Assembly (NCBI GenBank): GCA_047634635.1
Contig: JBLIIE010000005.1
Coordinates: 8,816 to 72,815, forward strand
Origin: Granulosicoccus sp047634635
Lineage (GTDB): Bacteria; Pseudomonadota; Gammaproteobacteria; Granulosicoccales; Granulosicoccaceae
Direction of reading: 5' to 3'
Length of the DNA stretch: 64,000 nucleotides
The notes beneath the pieces were generated by a model, which was not told the DNA's origin, did no database searches, and was given only the letters and a program-made list of their open reading frames with translations. This document shows positions 8,156-17,001 of this stretch, one piece after another. How positions within the stretch are numbered: the first letter of the stretch is position 1; the number at the start of each line of letters is the position of its first letter. Position numbers and translations under genes: made by a program.

Positions 8156-9865
8156 TTAGTCTGGCAAAGCAAACGCAATGATATTGTTTCCTCGCTTGTA
8201 GTTAAGTTGTGTATTTCCACCTGCGCCAACAACAATGTACTGCTTACCGTCTACTGAGTAGGAGGCTGGCGGAGCGTTCACTCCAGCACCGGCCTGGAAA
8301 CGCCACAACTGCGACCCGGTTTCGGAGTCATAAGCCTTGAATTGGCCGTTACCTTCACCAGCGAATACAAGACCGCCCGCCGTTGCTAATATGCCACCAA
8401 TCATAGGCTGTTCGGTTTTTACCTTCCAGCGAATTTTACCGGTGTTGTAGTCTACAGCAGAGATATTACCCCATTGTTCTTCAGCGGGAATCACTTTGAA
8501 CGCACCACCAAGCCATAACTTCCCTTCAGGGTATGGCGAGCTTTCCACATGGTAGGTCATAGGTTGATGAAGGTTGATGGCGAATGTTAAGCCAAGATTT
8601 TCGTCAACTGCCATAGGAGACCATTCAACACCTCCGTTGGCACCTGGTAGCATCCGGGCCCCTTCGGCAGTGGGTAAAACCCACATGTTTTCCTGAGGGA
8701 CCATAGCTTCAGAAAATCGAATCAAACTGCAATCAGACCGATCGTGTACATAAACGTGTCCAGTTTTGCCTGCGTGCAGCACACCGGGAATGGATTGACC
8801 CGATTCATTCATGACATCGATGAGAATAGGAGGGCTTACAGCGTCAAGGTCCCAAACGTCGTGTGCTATGTATTGGAAGTGACATTGATATTCACCAGTG
8901 TCCAGATTTACGGCAACTAGAGAATTTGTATAAAGATTGTCTCCAGGGCGTAAGCTGCCGTCGAGGTCGGGCGACGGATTACCTACGACAAAGTAAACAG
9001 TGCGGGTGTCAAGATCAACTGCTGGATTTTGCCAGACCCCTCCTCCAAGGGTTTCGTAGGGGTCACCCATCTTAGCAAGTGCTGCTTTTTCGGTTGCAAT
9101 GTCTCGATGCATATCTCTGCCTGTGGCATCGTTCTCCGCCCATACCCCCACAGAGTCTTCCGCAGTGGTGTGGAATGTCCAGAGAATTTCACCAGAGTCA
9201 ACATCAAGCGCTTTGACAAAACCTCTAATGCCGTATTCACCGCCATTGGTTCCGATTAACACCATGTTGTCTACAACGGTAGGGGCCATAGTTTCTGAAT
9301 AACCCAACTCCGCGTCTGCCAGCTCTGTTTCCCAGAGTAGCTTGCCAGTTTTTGAATCTAAGGCTACCATTTTCGCATCCAGAGTACCCATAAAGACCCT
9401 ATCGCCAGAGACTGCAACTCCTCGGTTATTTGGACCGCAACAATAGGTGGTGATTGGCCCCATCTTATGTTTGTAATGCCAGATTTGTTCACCTGTACGG
9501 GCATTCAGAGCATAAGCGTGATTGAAAGATGTTGTGACATACATGATTCCATTCACCACGATTGGCGTGGTTTCAAGTGATTCTACGATCTCAGTCTGGA
9601 AGATCCATTCCGGTCGTAAGTCTCTCACGTTGTCGATATTGATCTGTTTCGACGGATAGTAGCGAGTTTGGGCGTAATTTCCGTTCGTATGCAGAAAATT
9701 GTTGCCGTCGCCAGCGGCGCGATTCAACATGTCCTGAGACACATTATTCAAATCACCGTAGTTTGTTGTATTGCTAGTTTCTTCAGCGACAGAAATGCCG
9801 CATGTCATTACACCAATAAGTAAACCTACCCCGGCTAGGGCGATTGTGTTTTTTCGGTAAACCAT
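8156..9865 (-). CDS. PQQ-dependent alcohol dehydrogenase with lanthanide-type metal site
   Basis: A 569-residue periplasmic quinoprotein with a signal peptide (LAGVGLLIGVMTCGISVA) and beta-propeller W-motifs. The vicinal disulfide is Cys142-Cys143. By alignment to methanol dehydrogenases from memory, the metal ligands are Glu210 (GGEYG), Asn296 (VGNP) and catalytic Asp339. Two residues on is Asp341 (WDLDA), the extra acid that marks lanthanide-dependent XoxF/ExaF/PedH enzymes; calcium enzymes have Ala or Ser there. The spacing between ligands fits XoxF. The start ATG has AGGGGAA upstream. The substrate is probably a primary alcohol; the exact one cannot be told. Confidence 0.93.
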   Translation of the reverse strand: MVYRKNTIALAGVGLLIGVMTCGISVAEETSNTTNYGDLNNVSQDMLNRAAGDGNNFLHTNGNYAQTRYYPSKQINIDNVRDLRPEWIFQTEIVESLETTPIVVNGIMYVTTSFNHAYALNARTGEQIWHYKHKMGPITTYCCGPNNRGVAVSGDRVFMGTLDAKMVALDSKTGKLLWETELADAELGYSETMAPTVVDNMVLIGTNGGEYGIRGFVKALDVDSGEILWTFHTTAEDSVGVWAENDATGRDMHRDIATEKAALAKMGDPYETLGGGVWQNPAVDLDTRTVYFVVGNPSPDLDGSLRPGDNLYTNSLVAVNLDTGEYQCHFQYIAHDVWDLDAVSPPILIDVMNESGQSIPGVLHAGKTGHVYVHDRSDCSLIRFSEAMVPQENMWVLPTAEGARMLPGANGGVEWSPMAVDENLGLTFAINLHQPMTYHVESSPYPEGKLWLGGAFKVIPAEEQWGNISAVDYNTGKIRWKVKTEQPMIGGILATAGGLVFAGEGNGQFKAYDSETGSQLWRFQAGAGVNAPPASYSVDGKQYIVVGAGGNTQLNYKRGNNIIAFALPD

Positions 9866-10243
9866 TCAAGCATTCCCCTGTTTGTGGCTTTGGACAGTCT
9901 ATAGATAATAGCTATCTGTCATTAACCTGTTATTGCTGGCGCTTCAAATATGAATATCATCTATCCAGAGCAATAATACAATATTCTTCTGCCACCTCAG
10001 TTTTCAATGGCTGGAAATAATATTACATAGTCGGCCCCAGGGTAAGAGCAACTGAGTTAATTTCCACGTCATCCAGCGCGTTAAGGACAAATTGTCTCAG
10101 TGCCATTAATCAAGTTGATTTTCTAGCTGATCAGTCTTTCTTAGGTTTGCGCGATCAGCAGCATTTCAGTAGTCTTCAACCATCAGAATATTTTATTTGT
10201 AATAACTAAGGTGGTGTTAAGGGTGCTGTTTACTAAGGAAACA
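9866..10243. promoter_or_regulatory. Divergent control region between the PQQ dehydrogenase and the beta-propeller gene
   Basis: About 380 bp holding promoters for both directions. It is AT-rich. I see no clear sigma-70 pair, palindrome or small ORF that I would trust. Confidence 0.45.
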
Positions 10244-11218
10244 ATGATAGGGGTTGCGGTGTTTATGATGACTACCGCACTTGCTCTGCCCGCCAATTCA
10301 TATGCTCGAAACACGAATCAGGTACTAGTCAGCAACGAAAAATCTAACACCATAAGTGTCTTGACTTTAGACGGGGAGTTGATAAGCACAATTGATACCT
10401 GCGCTCGGCCAAGGGGCATGCACTTTACCCAGGACCGTACTCAGTTTTTAGTAGGTTGTGCTGATGACTCAATTATTGCCATTTATGATCTGAACACACT
10501 GACATTAGCAGGACGAATCATGAATGTAGAGGAGCCTGAAACCTTCGATTTACATCCGAATGGTGTGCACTTGTATGTATCTAACGAGGAAGATGCGACG
10601 GCAACTCTATTCGACATTACAACCGGCGAGCTGCTTGCGGAGTTCGAGACGGGTGAGGAGCCGGAAGGAGTTCAAGTCACCGCAGATGGCAAGCGCGTTT
10701 TTGTAGCTTCTGAAGCTGCAGATATGGTGCATGTTATTGACGTAGAGGCAGGCGAAATTATTGCCGATATTCTGGTGGACACTCGACCTAGGAGGTTTGC
10801 ATTGACGCCAGACGAAAGTGAGCTTTGGGTGTCTGCTGAGTTGGCTGGGATTGTAAATATCATAGATGTGGAAACACTTGAGTTGATTGGAGATATTGCC
10901 TTTCTTCCGACAGGGTTCCGCAAAGAGCAAGTTACGCCGGTTGATGTACTTATCACCCGTGACGGGCAAAGGGCCTACGTTGCGCTAGGCCGTGCAAACC
11001 ATGTGGCAGTTGTTGATGTGCCGTCACGCACAGTTCTTAGTTATCTGCTGGTGGGTAAACGTGCTTGGGGGCTGGCACTAAATAATTCTGAGGACACTTT
11101 GTATGTAGCAAATGGCCTTTCCGACGATATTTCAATTGTCGATCTTACCTCTTTGCGCGTCGTCAAATCAGTGGTTGTAGGGCGTGTGCCCTATGGGATC
11201 TTGGTAGATGATCATTAA
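10244..11218 (+). CDS. PQQ-associated YVTN beta-propeller protein (LutD-like)
   Basis: 324 residues from the ATG at 10244, which has AAGGA at ideal spacing; a GTG at 10211 would add 11 residues before the signal peptide. The signal peptide is VAVFMMTTALALPANSYA. The mature protein is a series of propeller blades (LYVSNEEDATATLFDITTG, VFVASEAADMVHVIDVEAG, LYVANGLSDDISIVDL). It matches the family of beta-propeller proteins linked to PQQ alcohol catabolism. It overlaps the binding-protein gene by 11 bp. Confidence 0.88.
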   Translation: MIGVAVFMMTTALALPANSYARNTNQVLVSNEKSNTISVLTLDGELISTIDTCARPRGMHFTQDRTQFLVGCADDSIIAIYDLNTLTLAGRIMNVEEPETFDLHPNGVHLYVSNEEDATATLFDITTGELLAEFETGEEPEGVQVTADGKRVFVASEAADMVHVIDVEAGEIIADILVDTRPRRFALTPDESELWVSAELAGIVNIIDVETLELIGDIAFLPTGFRKEQVTPVDVLITRDGQRAYVALGRANHVAVVDVPSRTVLSYLLVGKRAWGLALNNSEDTLYVANGLSDDISIVDLTSLRVVKSVVVGRVPYGILVDDH

Positions 11219-12398
11219 CCATTATTCGGTTTTTTTTCTGGTATTACTTCTTTTTTTCAATAATACTAGTATAGGAAAAACCACCATTGAATTTCCAATA
11301 GGCTACGTATCACTCAGTGATGATGATGGGTATATATCGCGACGATCCTACGCCGGCATGGAGCTTCAGGTTCCAAGAAGGCCCTTAGGCGGTGTCCAGC
11401 TCGCGTTGAAAGAGTCGCGTGTTTTGGGTCGGTCGTTGGGTGCGAAATTCGTAATGTCACCAATATCTGAGACGTCCTCGAAAAACCTGATTAGTTCTAT
11501 AGAAAAAGCGATCAAAGCCGGCACGGCCTTTTTCATCCTGGACTTACCGCTTAAGACATTGATGGCAGTTGTTGATCAATATACTGATGAACCTGTATTG
11601 TTTTACAACGCAAGACACCAGAGTGATCAACTGCGACGCAAGTTTTGTAGTGGAAATTTATTCCATACCATCCCTAGCGACGCAATGCTTAATGATGCTC
11701 TTTCACAGCATTTAAAGAAAAAGCAATGGGACAAAATTCTTGTACTCGAAGGGCCGGAAGATCGTGACGAAGAAATCGCAATTTCGTTCAAAATATCTGC
11801 AAATAAATTTGGATTGAAAATTGTAGATTCCAGACAATTTGTGTTGAGCAATGATCCACGTATACGGGACAGACACAACATTAGCCTGCTGACTGCAGGG
11901 CAGGCGCACAATGTTGTTTTTGTTGCTGATCAGTCTGGTGAATTTTCTCGCTACATCCCTTATCAAACGCAAAAGCCGGCATTGGTCGTGGGAGCACAAG
12001 GGCTTGAGCCTGCCGCCTGGCATTGGAGCTGGGAACGGTATGGTGCACCACAGTTGAACCAGCGATTCGAGAAATTGAATGGTAAAAAAATGTCAGACAC
12101 TGAATTTGCCGGCTGGGTGGCTGCCCGAAGTATCATTACAGCTGTGGTCAAAACGAGATCCTTTCACTTCTCCTCAATCTATGACCATATAGCGGCAGCG
12201 GACACTAAACTGGATTTATACAAAGGCTATCCGGGTAGCTTTCGCCCTTGGAATCGACAACTTCGACAGCCCGTGCTTTTACATACGCACAACGCAGTCA
12301 TTGCTTCCGCACCAGTCGATGGGTTTATGCATCAATTCAATGACCTTGACACACTGGGTCTAGATAGACTCGAATCCTCCTGCCTTCTTGGGCAATAA
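11208..12398 (+). CDS. ABC transporter binding protein of the PQQ alcohol dehydrogenase system (LutA/PedA-like)
   Basis: 396 residues with a signal peptide (YSVFFLVLLLFFNNTSIG). The mature start IGYVSLSDDDGYISRRSYAG and the RRPLGGVQLALKESR segment are typical of the type I binding proteins found with PQQ dehydrogenases; the C-terminus (LDTLGLDRLESSC) looks complete. Together with the ATPase and permease at 388-2010 it would make a full transporter. Relatives are required for rare-earth-dependent growth in other bacteria. A run of eight T at 11230-11237 lies in the signal-peptide codons. Confidence 0.87.
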   Translation: MIINHYSVFFLVLLLFFNNTSIGKTTIEFPIGYVSLSDDDGYISRRSYAGMELQVPRRPLGGVQLALKESRVLGRSLGAKFVMSPISETSSKNLISSIEKAIKAGTAFFILDLPLKTLMAVVDQYTDEPVLFYNARHQSDQLRRKFCSGNLFHTIPSDAMLNDALSQHLKKKQWDKILVLEGPEDRDEEIAISFKISANKFGLKIVDSRQFVLSNDPRIRDRHNISLLTAGQAHNVVFVADQSGEFSRYIPYQTQKPALVVGAQGLEPAAWHWSWERYGAPQLNQRFEKLNGKKMSDTEFAGWVAARSIITAVVKTRSFHFSSIYDHIAAADTKLDLYKGYPGSFRPWNRQLRQPVLLHTHNAVIASAPVDGFMHQFNDLDTLGLDRLESSCLLGQ

Positions 12399-12400
12399 CA

Positions 12401-13214
12401 GGTTCTGTCACAACCAGGAAAAATGAACGAGGAATACCAATGCGGCAGTGCCCTATTCAGCTAGCTCATAGAACAGCTCGACGGGTGTCTTTGAGGAACT
12501 CAGCTGGCAAAGCATTTGGCTTTTCTTCAGCATTCTTATCAGTTCAATACCGGCCAATATTATTTGCGCACAGTAGAAATTCTTGAACCCAAGCATCGGT
12601 TTCGTGATGCGTTTGATCAGTCGGTGATCTTGCTCTGCGGTGTTGTTGAGGTATTTGCACTGGCGAAGCTCTGTTCGTTTAGATTCCTCCTTATTGTATT
12701 GCCGAATTGCTGCAGTATTGGAGCCACTCTTATCGATGTTGATTAAACAGGGCCGTCTAGACTTGGCTTACCGCACGAGCCGATAGCTTTTCTCAGATAC
12801 CGCAATGCAGCTCGCTCATCACACTTTGCTGTGAGTAGGAAGTCAATTGTTTCGCCCTGTTTGTCCACTGCTCGATAGTAGTATTTCCATTGGTTTTTAA
12901 CCTTCGTCTAGGTTTCCTCAAGCCGCCAACGCCTAAAAGGTTTGCGTTTCTTCGTTCTGAATTTTTTTTCCAGCTGAGGTGCATAATGAATCATCCAACG
13001 ATGAATCGTGCTGTGATCCACGTTGATGCATCGCTCCTGAATCATCTCTTCTATATCGCGATAGCTCAACACATCGGCCAAGTACCATCTGACGCTCTGC
13101 AATATCAGCTCTTGTTTGAAACGCCTACCGCTAAAGGATATTCTCGCCATGCTGGGTATTTGTCGAACTAAATGCTAATGAATCTAGCAGAACCCAGCTC
13201 AATGCGACAGAACC
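12401..13214 (-). mobile_element. IS6-family insertion sequence relic
   Basis: 814 bp bounded by inverted repeats: GGTTCTGTCACA at 12401 and, on the other strand, GGTTCTGTCGCA ending at 13214 (11 of 12 bases). The size and ends fit the IS6 (IS26-like) family. It sits 2 bp after the stop of the ABC binding-protein gene. The 8-bp flanks differ, so no target duplication is visible. Confidence 0.85.
12458..13150 (-). pseudogene. Broken IS6-family transposase
   Basis: The N-terminal helix-turn-helix region and first catalytic segment are intact (start at 13150; YRDIEEMIQERCINVDHSTIHRW, then RWRLEET). A TAG at about 12908 replaces the expected Tyr. The next frame segment reads KVKNQWKYYYRAVDKQG, and a frameshift near 12750 precedes NIDKSGSN. 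The distal part (RQCKYLNNTAEQDHRLIKR, then LGFKNF) is still readable. Two lesions make it inactive. Confidence 0.85.
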
Positions 13215-13396
13215 GTAACAATGCCCATTAAGCAATTTCAAAGCGGTTTTGGGTAGTGTAATACCCTCCCCTATCGAATGACCGGATTCAGAGTCGCATA
13301 TCCTAACAATTATTGGTGTTTGACACAGGTCAAGCCTGCGCACTAAGATGAGTCTTAGGATTTAGTCTTACGCATATTGCTAATGGATACATAATC

Positions 13397-13663
13397 ATGA
13401 ATAAATCCAGGTTGCGGGAATTAGTAGAGGAATTTTCAAGTGAAGTTAAAAATGAAGAGCTTCACGCGTCTACTGCTGAATTAACAAAACAACTAACACA
13501 AGATGTCCACCAGTATTTGGCGACATCTGTTACGCCCACAACTCGAACTCAAACCCTATTAGAGCAAGCTCAGACTCTCGAAATAGAGTATGCACAATCT
13601 CACCCGAGAATCAGAGGCATTGTAAGTGAAATCGTTGATATTTTATCCAAAATGGGTATTTAA
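13397..13663 (+). CDS. DUF4404 family small protein
   Basis: 88 residues, charged and helical, beginning MNKSRLRELVEEF. It matches my recollection of the DUF4404 family of small soluble proteins of unknown function. There is no signal peptide or membrane segment. It stands alone between the IS relic and a minus-strand CBS gene. Confidence 0.75.
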   Translation: MNKSRLRELVEEFSSEVKNEELHASTAELTKQLTQDVHQYLATSVTPTTRTQTLLEQAQTLEIEYAQSHPRIRGIVSEIVDILSKMGI

Positions 13664-13916
13664 AGAGACGTTGTCCCTGTATCCATACTAGCGTTTTTTT
13701 TGGTTGCAAATTTGACCAAATACAATCATCAACATAGATGTCACAAATACTAACGATGACGCCAAAGATATTTTTCCATAGGGTTAGCATAATGTCCTGC
13801 CCTATATGCGATTTACCAAGCTTTAAAAGGGAACGACTCGAATTCATCAGCCACGCTAAATACTGCTGAGCCGCGGCTCTACCGACTCAAGTCAACTTCA
13901 GCTTTTCACGGTGTGC

Positions 13917-14345
13917 TCATCCGCTAATGTAATCTTGGATGTGCTGACGTTCAGATTCCAGCTCGTTCAGTCTGGCACTGACTAAATCTCCAATACTGAC
14001 CAAAGCATACAGTTGCCCATCATTAACCACAGGAACATGGCGAATACGCTTCGTTGTCATTAACGACATCAATTCGGCTACAGTCGAATCCATCGAACAG
14101 GTGTGCACGTCAGCGGTCATCAATTGGTGGACTTGGAGAGACATCGTATCCTGATCGGCACTGTCCAAAGATCTGACTATATCGCGTTCGCTTAGCATTC
14201 CCTCTATTGAATTAGAGACGGAACTTACCACTAATGCTCCAATGCTGTGTTGTGAAAGCAAATGTACTGCTTCGGCAATAGATGCATCGGTAGCAATTGT
14301 GACGACCGACGTTTGTTCGCCGGTAATTATGGCTTCCAATTTCAC
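13917..14345 (-). CDS. CBS-domain pair protein
   Basis: 142 residues from a GTG at 14345, chosen because AAGGAG lies six bases upstream; an upstream ATG at 14399 has no such site. It is made of two CBS motifs, around residues 10-60 (AEAVHLLSQHSIGALVV, then GMLSERDIVR) and 75-130 (MTTKRIRHVPVV, then LVSIGDLV). Such stand-alone pairs usually bind adenine nucleotides. The target is unknown. Confidence 0.9.
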   Translation of the reverse strand: MKLEAIITGEQTSVVTIATDASIAEAVHLLSQHSIGALVVSSVSNSIEGMLSERDIVRSLDSADQDTMSLQVHQLMTADVHTCSMDSTVAELMSLMTTKRIRHVPVVNDGQLYALVSIGDLVSARLNELESERQHIQDYISG

Positions 14346-14483
14346 GTTTATCTCCTTCCTGATTGTATGAAAAAACAGTCTGTGTTTTCTTCTTCCCAAT
14401 TCTTACGGAGTACAGTAATGCTCATGTCAGACTGAGCATACGTTATGGCAACACAAAATTCTGACAAATGGTATCAACTCATA

Positions 14484-14915
14484 TTAAGCAATTTCACTGC
14501 GTAAACGAGCAATGCTTAGAGCGGCATTGCCTGCCTCTTGCCCTTTTTGGATAAAGTGTTCACGATAAATTCGGTTGTGGTGATCTGTTTCCTGATAGTG
14601 ATGCGGTGTTAGCGAAACTGACAATATTGGAACGCCTGTCTCAAGCCCGGCCTGCATCAAACCATCAAGGACTGCCTGGGCCACAAAGTCATGGCGATAT
14701 ATGCCACCGTCTACTACAAAAGCGGCAGCAACAATTGCCGCGTATTTTCCGGTACGTGCCAGGTCGCGCGCAATCAATGGCATCTCAAACGCACCGGGAA
14801 CAGTAAACACTTTCACCGAATGTTCGTCTACTACTTGTTGAAACCCAACAAGCGCATTATCTACAATATCTGCGTGCCAAGCTGCTTTGACAAATGCGAA
14901 TTGTGCTTGAGCCAT
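14484..14915 (-). CDS. ribH: 6,7-dimethyl-8-ribityllumazine synthase, type II (RibH2-like)
   Basis: 143 residues from the ATG at 14915, which has AAAGGA upstream. It forms lumazine from the ribityl pyrimidine and dihydroxybutanone phosphate in riboflavin synthesis. Visible family features are FTVPGAFEMPLIARDLA (substrate site), VVDGGIYRHDFVAQAV with the catalytic-site His, and VPILSVSLTPHHY. The extended ETDHHNRIYREHF segment is typical of the RibH2 branch. No other rib gene or FMN riboswitch is nearby. Confidence 0.9.
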   Translation of the reverse strand: MAQAQFAFVKAAWHADIVDNALVGFQQVVDEHSVKVFTVPGAFEMPLIARDLARTGKYAAIVAAAFVVDGGIYRHDFVAQAVLDGLMQAGLETGVPILSVSLTPHHYQETDHHNRIYREHFIQKGQEAGNAALSIARLRSEIA

Positions 14916-15165
14916 TTTGTGTCCTTTGGTCGTACTGCAATTCAACGAAGAAAATTGGTCATTCTTAGCGCAAACTGAGCAGCGAGTGCACTCAAACCCT
15001 GTGTGCCAGCTTTAACACTACGATGGCTTTATGATGGCATATTACAGCACGAGCATACACAGGTAAATGTCTTACTATACGGACGCAGAGTTCGCCTGAT
15101 TTCCGATTTCAAATACGATCGATAGCTGAATACCGATTATCCAGCCAGTGTTCACGGGAAAGAGG

Positions 15166-15909
15166 TTACAACCACTGACGAATCAACAGTGCGACCCCTG
15201 ACGCTAACATCATCAAAATAATTAGTCGCCGAAAGCGATCCGTGCTTAATCGTTTGAACAATGACAGTCCCAATATCGACGCGATCATCGATAACGGCAA
15301 AGTAAGTGCAATCAATTTTAGCATTTCCACCGTGTAGAGACCCTTCAGCATGAACAGCACCGCAGTCGCTGTTAAAACGAATATGTTAAAGCTCTGTAAC
15401 ACCGCTCGTGTTTCAGATTTGCTCCAGGATTGGAGTGAACACCAGATTGCTGGAATAGCCCCCGACAGAGACGCAAGCCCTCCCAGTATTCCACCAAGCA
15501 ACCCCACTGCGATATCCACTATTGGCTTCGAGCGTTCTAGCTCAGGCAGTGCATGTTTGAAGGAAAAATATCCTCCGTAAAAAACCATCATTAGTCCGAT
15601 AGCCAGCTTTAGTTGATCTGGGTTGACAATCGACAATGCGGTGACTCCCAGAGGCACACCCAGCAGTCCTGGAACTAAAAATCGTGACAATCGACGCGGC
15701 TGATTCAGGATGTCCTTTCGAACCACCCAGGCTCCTTGTAGACCTGGCACCACAGCCGACACTCCTGCCATGGGTACAGCTAATTCTGGAGGCAATATTT
15801 GCAGCCAAAACCCTAAAGCAAATAAGGCTGTGCCGAAACCAGCAAGGCCGTTAATAAAGCCACCAGCCACAGCACCTGCCGCCAGATAAAGGTAAAATTC
15901 CATTCCCAT
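15166..15909 (-). CDS. TauE/SafE-family membrane protein (probable anion exporter)
   Basis: 247 residues with seven to eight hydrophobic helices and the paired glycine-rich repeats of TauE/SafE proteins (GGFINGLAGFGTALFALG; GGILGGLASLSGAIPAIW). The family is linked to export of sulfite and organosulfonates or organic acids. It starts two bases after the LysR gene stop, so it is in the same operon, next to the dicarboxylate module. Confidence 0.88.
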   Translation of the reverse strand: MGMEFYLYLAAGAVAGGFINGLAGFGTALFALGFWLQILPPELAVPMAGVSAVVPGLQGAWVVRKDILNQPRRLSRFLVPGLLGVPLGVTALSIVNPDQLKLAIGLMMVFYGGYFSFKHALPELERSKPIVDIAVGLLGGILGGLASLSGAIPAIWCSLQSWSKSETRAVLQSFNIFVLTATAVLFMLKGLYTVEMLKLIALTLPLSMIASILGLSLFKRLSTDRFRRLIILMMLASGVALLIRQWL

Positions 15910-15911
15910 AT

Positions 15912-16820
15912 TCAGACTTTACGGTCGAGTTCAGGTGGATTTAGTTTGCCAATTTTAACAGCAGCAAGAAGTACCTTGTGCATCTCATCAACCACCTGTG
16001 TTTTGGTACAGTTTTTCCGGCTCATCAAACCTAGCTTACGCGGTGACAAGTTTGTGGGAAGTGAGAGCCTCCTTATTGGCAGAGGATTCATATTCTGGAC
16101 ACACCTTCTAGGTGCAATCGAAACCCCTAGATTTCTCAGTACCATGCTTGAAATTGATTCAAGGCTTTCCAGCTCCATGATATCCGTAACCACTATCCCT
16201 TCTTCTTCAAGCCAACTTTCAATCAATTCGCCTACCACCGCCTCACGGGAAAAACGAATGAATGGAGTCGTTTTCAATAAAATCAGCGGGTCATCGCTGT
16301 CTGTATTGCGTGACGCTAACAACTCTAGCGGTTCAGTGGCAACTGCATTCCATGTGTATGACTTCGAAATGGAACTAGGATGAGACACGATCGCAGCATC
16401 AATAGTCCCTCGATCGAGCATGCGCAAGAGTTCATAAGTAAGACCGGGAACAATGCGCACATGCAGATCTGGATACTGCTCTTTAAGCGTCGACACAGCT
16501 AACGGCACTAATCCGGTCAGGGTTGTATGTACGGCACCCAGCAACAAGTCACCTTTAACACCAGTATTTCCAAGTACCGATGACACAAGATTATCATAAT
16601 TAGTTACAACTTCCCTGGCACCAACAACAAGTGCATGCCCAGTAGCAGTGAGTATGGGTGTGCGTTTAGACCTGTCAAACAACTGCACCTGCCATTGGCT
16701 TTCCAGCGTCTTCATCTGTTGACTGACAGCGGCGTGCGTCACACATACAGCCTCTCCGGCCGCTGAGAACGTACCGTGTTTTTCAACGGCGATAAGTGTC
16801 TTGAGTAATCGAATAGACAT
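15912..16820 (-). CDS. LysR-family transcriptional regulator
   Basis: 302 residues. An N-terminal winged helix (LKTLIAVEKHGTFSAAGEAV, then THAAVSQQMKTLE) is followed by a periplasmic-binding-like effector domain. It is divergent from tctC, with a LysR-type T-N11-A palindrome between them, so it probably controls the dicarboxylate operon and its own operon. The likely inducer is the imported acid. Confidence 0.92.
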   Translation of the reverse strand: MSIRLLKTLIAVEKHGTFSAAGEAVCVTHAAVSQQMKTLESQWQVQLFDRSKRTPILTATGHALVVGAREVVTNYDNLVSSVLGNTGVKGDLLLGAVHTTLTGLVPLAVSTLKEQYPDLHVRIVPGLTYELLRMLDRGTIDAAIVSHPSSISKSYTWNAVATEPLELLASRNTDSDDPLILLKTTPFIRFSREAVVGELIESWLEEEGIVVTDIMELESLESISSMVLRNLGVSIAPRRCVQNMNPLPIRRLSLPTNLSPRKLGLMSRKNCTKTQVVDEMHKVLLAAVKIGKLNPPELDRKV

Positions 16821-16860
16821 GGAGAAACAGCGTTTCAGTGAGTAGAGAAGACAACCCTGT

Positions 16861-16875
16861 GTAAGAATCTCTTAC
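16861..16875. promoter_or_regulatory. LysR-type operator palindrome
   Basis: The 15-base sequence GTAAGAATCTCTTAC is a perfect inverted repeat with a three-base centre and contains the T-N11-A LysR core. It lies between the divergent lysR (start 16820) and tctC (start 17002), where the autoregulatory box of such a regulator is expected. Confidence 0.7.
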
Positions 16876-17001
16876 GCTAAATGTAATTAAAAATAGCTTT
16901 ATATTAATTGGCCTTACGAATACTGTGGATAAATAATATAAATGTCAAACATAAAAAGACATATTCACACCAAAAGCAAAAGCGAAAACTCGAGGGGAAT
17001 C

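Noticed and set aside
12393..13222. 8-bp target duplication around the IS6 relic
   Set aside because: The flanking octamers (CAATAACA and GTAACAAT) do not match.
14916..15165. FMN riboswitch before ribH
   Set aside because: The 250-bp upstream region shows none of the conserved riboswitch core segments that I can recognise.
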